A DNA stretch of 64,000 nucleotides from Trichostrongylus colubriformis (taxonomy: Eukaryota; Nematoda; Chromadorea; Rhabditida; Trichostrongylidae), in contig OZ022257.1 in NCBI GenBank assembly GCA_963978905.1, positions 14,775,664-14,839,663 on the forward strand, written 5' to 3'. Positions 58,673-64,000 of the stretch are shown piece after piece. Below the pieces are notes generated by a model. The model ran no database searches, had not been told where the DNA came from, and saw only the letters and a program-made list of their open reading frames with translations. A program made the position numbers and the translations under genes. Numbering within the stretch: position 1 is the first letter of the stretch; each line of letters begins with the position of its first letter.

Positions 58673-61600
58673 TATATTTGAAGCGCGCGAAGATGATCCC
58701 TCATTCACACCTTTCGGGAAAAAATAAGCATAAGGACATCATCATCACCTGACAAAACAACACCGTTGTCGTTTCTGTTCGTGAACCAGAATGATCAGCC
58801 ACGGTGAATGTTGTGCATTATGCCCGGCTTCTCGCTCCTGAGTGACGACAAAAGCGCTTTTACCATGCGGTGGTTACTACTATTTCGTCTTCCTTTTCAT
58901 GAAAAATGAGGTTCAGCTGAGCAACTTGAAAAGTGGAAAAGGAGCAGTGGGCGAAGTGATGATCCTGGTAATCTTATATAACATAACATTTAGGCTTCCT
59001 GCAATGTTTGGAAAGTTTCCTATCGTGTTCCCATCTTAATGACCAAAGGTGACCTGGAAAGTCTACTGAGATGTGATAGATGAACTTCCTGTTGGAAATA
59101 AAGTAGAATTCACGATGGGTATATATGTTTAAAGAGCAAAACCGGCAATCTCAAACCCTTGTAAATGTCTCACTGGGATCATGATTACGATAAATAGCTC
59201 GTATAATCGATTGACCGACCGATAAATTAAGTTTCATTTCCCTCCTTTGTGCTTAGAGGATCAATGACCGTCTACAGAGGACCAAGCTGGAATCTGACTA
59301 GTAGGCAGACGCCTGTAATTATGCGATTTCTTACGGATTTCCCTAGCCGCGCTTGCAATTATCCCTACATTACTTCTACATCATCGATCTGCGCTCAGAA
59401 CTGTCCCGAAATAGCTTTTCTCTGACCAAATTTCTCTCATCTATATAGAAAAAATGTTCTCGTGGAAATATAACTATAAAAACTCCTACAATAATGAAAC
59501 TTCCTGGTGACTTTGCGCAGAAATTCAAATTTCAAGTACTAAGCTCATACGTGTCCCTAAACGTGAACCAAAATTCGGTTTTTCGCATTATTCCCCTTTC
59601 CATGACTTGTGCCTATTGGGATGGTCAGGGGCTCTGTTGTTCCAAAAAAATCCATAATTGACTCAAACAACGTGAACATCGGCGCAGGCCATGTAAGGAA
59701 AAGTCTCTCAAAATTTTAAATTGAAGTCAAATACATAAAGCATTCCAAAGACCTTTACGAATACTTACATATGAGTGAACTCGTTCTCAGAATGCATCTC
59801 TCTACTTCTTGTAAGAAAGATTATTAGCCGACTAATCAACGTGAACATTTGAAAAGTTTCCAAAAGTCTCGTGCATTTTCAAGTTAATCATCTAACTCAG
59901 CTTACTGTTTGAAACCTCTCAGATGAACCTGTTATCGATAAAGCATCCCCGTGTGGGAAGAAAAGTTCAACGCCTTAATTGATTTAGCCATCAAAGATCG
60001 AAGAGCTTCACGTGACGCTCAATTTCCACTGTAATCCTTACATCCTTGAAAAGCTTGGGCGTGTGACCGCATGTCAAGTTTTCCTGCTTATCGATTTGCA
60101 TTCGTTAGGAAATCGGCGGGTGGGGTTCGTAATTCGAAATGCCAGCAGAAATCTGAGAAAGATCAATTCAGCCTGTACTGTAAGGGGATCCGTAGCAAAA
60201 CTCGAAAAGAGGGTTGGTTGTGATGCAAATCGCATTCGAGCTATTCTAGATGCCAATTGATGAGCGACATGCTGGAGGCCATAAATATATGAAAAAAAGT
60301 CTTTAAATTAGCAAAAATAAATGCAAACCCATTCAAAAGAGGATAGTCGATGGACATTTGAAAAGGATGTCAGCAAGAATCAAATGGGTAGCCTAACTAC
60401 GGAATTCGCTTCATTCTTCAAGGGAATTATCAATGATGGCAGAAATTCTCAATCCTCAGTTTTTCAAAGATTTGCAAATGTATCACAGATCTCACTTCTC
60501 TAATTTAGTGAGAAAGGAATGAATCGGTTACGTTAAAAAAAAAAAGCTGAAAGTGAAGTGGAAGTTGAATCAGAGACTAAAGCAGAGTTTGCAATTAAAA
60601 TGATTCAAACATTGCTCGGGGATGAAATTTCCCAATTTCGACACTTCCTCAATGCCTCAAAAAACCCTCGAAATTCAGTAAAAATGGGTATGAAGCTTTG
60701 ATGATTGCTAAATTTCCATGAGCCTAGAGCCAAAATTTCAAGTTTTAAGATTGCCTCGAGAAATAGGCAAGTGAATCTGTAGGATCTGAGATAACGACGT
60801 GTACAGGGTAAACGATTCTTTGTGTTACGGATGCGCCACACATTCGTTTGGTACCAGAGATGAAACTAGATTACACAGCTTTCCCAAACAACTACGACTA
60901 GGAATCTCAGAGTTCATCCGACGTAAAGGTAAGGTGGGTATTTTAATTTCCCTTAAACCGCATTCTCAACCATTCTCTCAAGAGCCCCTAACGAGGATTT
61001 GAGGACTGAATCTGGAGGAGAAAAGACAGCGTTGAGAGTGACCGCCAGTTACTTCCAGTGAACCCGTTCTAGCTATTCTGAGGATAGCAACAGCTTTGCA
61101 CTTTCGTGGTCTCATCGAATGGGTATCAGACTCTCTGTGGATGCACACAGGAAGAAATCGGAAAGGCCATTGAAGGGCTGATTGCCTTCCCCCGAATTAA
61201 AGAATAGCCCAAGCCCCAAAGAAATCAGTGACGATTCATTCGTTCCATCGGTTGACGTAATAATCAAATGAACGGATTAAAGTGTCCGCCGCGCCGTGAG
61301 TGTGAGTGAGCTGTTTTCGAGCAGACAACCCGACCTTCGTGATTACCACCATCGGGAACGTACACATTGTTTTCGAGTTTTGGTTTTAATCTGTTTGCCG
61401 ATGGCCGACATATGAAGAAGTTGGCGATGATCGTAAACGCTTCTTTAGGTACACATTAAGCGTTCCAGCCATTCTATTAATGGGAACGACCGATCAGAAT
61501 CATTTGATGAGCGCGCTATGAGAAAAGAAGAAAAGCAGATAATAGTGAAGTGAATAGCGCTCTAATCACTGGCACAACAGCAACAAAGCGATAACCATCA

Positions 61601-61751
61601 CACTTCTAATAATTGCATAATAAAGTGTCGTAAGTGGAAACGCAACGGTTAAAGGCTTTACTGCTCGCTCCGCAGGATCCATCAGACTAGCCAGTGTGCC
61701 AGACTCCTAGGTTGATTCATGGTCCAGCACATTGTTCAAGGAGGATAGGAT
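58673..61751. other. No gene recognised
   Basis: Longest stretch without a repeat family that I recognise. Plus-strand frames at 60012-60260 and 60321-60503 look mildly coding-like (the second starts MQTHSKEDSRWTFEKD) but lack supporting splice sites or similarity. Confidence 0.3.
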
Positions 61752-61890
61752 CAGGGTACACCAGAAGTCGAGAATTCCTCGACAAGGGGGCCGTATTTCA
61801 CGGGCATGATGAAAGGCTCGTAATTGCAGAGGTCACCAATGGTCCCAGGATATGTGGATGATAAGCGAAACGTACCGTCAGCTGACCCGG
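61752..61890. mobile_element. Truncated copy of the CAGGGTAC hAT-like MITE
   Basis: Begins CAGGGTACACCAGAAGTCG and continues through a GAATTC hairpin, a G-run and GGTCCCAGGAT, colinear with the reverse complement of 34450-34589. The second terminus was not found. Right boundary approximate. Confidence 0.5.
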
Positions 61891-61967
61891 TTATGTAAGG
61901 AAATGTGATTGAATTTGAATGATCAACACAAAAGTAACAGTAATAAAATACCTAGGAATGAGAGACG

Positions 61968-62543
61968 CTCGATTCTATCGTGACCCAGATCGCGATGCCG
62001 CGCAGTGCGCCGCGTACGGCATACTGCGCGGCAGGTAACGCGTCGAGCCACGTTCAGACGAGGATTAACTTGTACATCTTTCAACAGTTTCAAAAGATAT
62101 CACAAATTCCACAGAAAAAAAATGGAGAAAATGAAAAGAAAAAAGGGTCCCAATAATGATTCGACTGAAAGGAGCGACAACTGCTAACGTTTCAGCTATT
62201 GTTGATAGATGTTGTAAGTAGAAGGTCAAAAGTACTTCACATATTTTACCGCCTGAACTAATTGGTGAAACATCTCATATATAACAAGTGGCACGGAATA
62301 AGTTTATCGGACTGCATCATTTTGTTCTTGCATCATTTTCTTTCATTTTCACTTTCTTCTAATTCTAGCATTTCGCCGGGCTTCGACTAAATTTATACCA
62401 CCCTCCATCAACATGGAAAAGCATCGGCCATTACCTGCTGCAAAGGGACGCTCGATTCTTTCGTGACCCAGCAGCCCAGCGTCGCGCAGTGGGCCGCACG
62501 CGGCGCACTGCGCGGCATCCCGATCTGGGTCACGATAGAATCG
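61968..62543. mobile_element. GC-rich foldback element with nested internal copy
   Basis: CGATTCTATCGTGACCCAGA at the left and TCTGGGTCACGATAGAATCG at the right; arms extend into GATGCCGCGCAGTG / CACTGCGCGGCATC. A direct repeat CCTAGGAAT occurs at 61951 and 62554 outside the arms. A third copy of the arm start (GACGCTCGATTCTTTCGTGA) at about 62449 suggests one element within another. Confidence 0.65.
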
Positions 62544-62859
62544 ACATACACCCCCTAGGAATACATACTAGTAGGTTGTAAAGAAAATTCTGACCGCCTT
62601 CCCGAAAAGAATATAAATTTAGGCGCGCATTGAATTAGATCTATTGATTTGTTGTGCTCATTAGGGTGAGCAGAAAGTTACCCTCAAGACACCCTCCCTA
62701 AATCCCATGAGGTTTTCGAATTTTCAGAGAATTTTTTCAGCATGGAATGGAATGCCATTTGCACGATTTTGTTTCATGGATTCAAGTCAGGCTGAACGAT
62801 AGCGAAAGTAGCTACAAACTTGAACATAACATGGGGAAAGGGAACGGCATCAGAGCGAA

Positions 62860-63893
62860 CGGTTCGTCCCTGGTTCCATAGATCTAGAAATGGAGAGGGT
62901 TTGCTAGAAGACGGAAAAAAGAGCAGTTCGACCATCTGTCGCTGATGAGGATCTTTTAGCGGGAGTGATTCAAAGCGACCCCGTAAACCCTTGAGGGAGA
63001 TTGCCAAGAATATCGGCGTTCCACATACGGTTGTTGCGGACCATCTCAAGCAGCTTAGGATAGTAAAAAAAAACTTGATAAATGGTGCCGCACGATCCGT
63101 CGAAACAGCAGCAGCTCAGACGCCCGGAGGTTGCAAGTTCGCTCTTTGGAGGACATGTTAGGGAATCGTTTCTTCATCGGATTGTTACGTGTGATGAGAA
63201 ATATATTCTCCATGATAATAGGAAATGTTCTGCTCAATGGGCGTCTGTTGAGGAGCCCCCAAAAACCTTCCCCAAACCCGATTCCCACGCCAAGAAGGTG
63301 ATGATCTCAGTATGGTGGTCTTTCAAGGGCTTAGTCCACTATACCCTCCTCACGCAGGCTAAAGCATTACTGCTCAGTATTATTGTGAACAGCTTTACGA
63401 GATGCACATGAAACTGAAGAAAGTGCAGCCAGGACTGGTGAATCGTCATGGTCCCTTGCTTTTGCACGACAATGCGCGAGCGCACATTTCAAGAACCGAG
63501 TTCCAAAAATTGAACGAATTGCAGATCGAACCTCTCCCTCATCCACCATATTCACCAGACGTTGCACCAACTGGTTACCTCTATTTTAAACATCTGGAGA
63601 GTTTATTAAGGGACAGGATGTTAACCAATAAAGACCATCACCTTCTTGGCGTGGGAATCGGGTTTGTGAAGTACGCCTTTTATGGATTCTTGCAATCCAC
63701 ACCACCAGAATTTTATGAAAATGGAATATTAAACCCATTTCACGTTGGCAGGAATGTGTTGAGCCGAATAGGACTTATTTTTAATAAAACGATGCATTTT
63801 GAGCTGAGTTATAAAGTTTTGAATTGCTGCGAAAGCGACCAGAAGTTTCCTTACAATCTAATATACAATCGGCAACAGTTACTGATACTCTAG
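62860..63893 (+). pseudogene. Decayed mariner transposase
   Basis: The frames shift several times. About 62900-63090 codes for a helix-turn-helix region (RPSVADEDLLAGVIQSDP..., then LREIAKNIGVPHTVVADHLKQL); 63082-63411 gives the WCRTI/VPHDPSK linker, VTCDEKYILHDN with the first catalytic Asp and ISVWWSFKGLVHY; 63402-63893 gives LLLHDNARAHISR with the second Asp and YSPDVAPTGYLYF. In the last motif the third catalytic Asp is replaced by Gly. The C-terminal reading continues past the usual mariner end. Terminal repeats were not identified. Confidence 0.8.
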
Positions 63894-63972
63894 AAGTTAC
63901 GTAGATGTTGAAATGGGAGAGGGGTCGTACCCCTCTCCCATTTCGACATCATTTTCATCTACGTAACTCCTA
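63891..63972. repeat. 82-bp hairpin beside the decayed mariner
   Basis: TAGAAGTTACGTAGATG, GAAATGGGAGAGGGG, loop TCGTA, then CCCCTCTCCCATTTC and CATCTACGTAACTCCTA. The near-perfect inverted repeat has one 5-6-base asymmetric insertion in the right arm. Confidence 0.75.
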
Positions 63973-64000
63973 GGGTACGTGGATCTCCGTTGAGGGGGTG
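63971..64000. mobile_element. Probable start of another CAGGGTAC hAT-like element, cut by the window
   Basis: TAGGGTACGTGGATCTCC then GTTGAGGGGGTG resembles the terminal and subterminal G-run of the other copies with one base change at the end. It cannot be confirmed because the window stops. Confidence 0.3.

Overview
The window looks like nematode nuclear DNA, most likely from a strongylid (hookworm-like) parasite. The evidence is: genes split into many small exons with short introns and TTTCAG-type 3' splice sites; a secreted protein with two six-cysteine ShKT domains of a typical nematode pattern (CPGM..YC.N..YLTLMR..CP.TCGYC); an animal haem peroxidase; and a dense load of Tc1/mariner, maT, hAT-like, BEL/Pao and foldback/MITE repeats. 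The species assignment is inference. No operon, prokaryotic signal, CRISPR array or rRNA was seen.

Host genes. (1) The main gene is a haem peroxidase on the minus strand (51092 down to 31755). I assembled it by hand into 17 phase-consistent exons coding for about 653 residues. Distal His, catalytic Arg, proximal His and the calcium loop are present, but both acidic residues that bind haem covalently in mammalian peroxidases are replaced. (2) A five-exon minus-strand gene (23015 to 22155) codes for a 149-residue secreted protein with two ShKT domains; nearly all of it is too fragmented for ORF-based calling. (3) Two minus-strand exons at 3559-3102 look like the start of a major-facilitator (SLC17-like) transporter whose remainder was not found. 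(4) A 145-codon minus-strand ORF at 11543-11106 begins with a signal peptide and ends in a saposin-like C-x5-C. (5) A weak plus-strand three-exon model at 14562-15376 has coding-like composition but no recognised family.

Repeats by region. 0.5-1.3 kb: a TTAA-flanked MITE truncated against a GC-rich MITE. 6-12 kb: three or four foldback elements. 13.8-14.4 kb: a 555-bp TTAA MITE. 18.6-20.2 kb: another TTAA family, a palindromic mariner derivative and a small TTAA hairpin. 23.2-30.2 kb: a nested cluster in which one hAT-like element (1518 bp, 8-bp target duplication) sits inside a mariner transposase and a second (1822 bp, 8-bp duplication) sits inside a TTAA repeat. 34-37 kb and 41-49 kb: the peroxidase introns hold a hAT-like MITE, a BEL/Pao relic, two intact copies of a 507-bp TA-flanked MITE, a maT (DD37D) transposon, a long-TIR element and a tandem duplication. 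52.0-53.4 kb: a 1.37-kb near-perfect palindrome. 54-59 kb: further copies of these families and a tRNA-like sequence. 61.7-64 kb: a GC-rich foldback, a decayed mariner and the start of another hAT-like element at the window edge.

The exon models are manual. Their support is that every exon junction in the peroxidase and ShKT models keeps frame and the total lengths divide by three. No alignment, RNA or database search was available.
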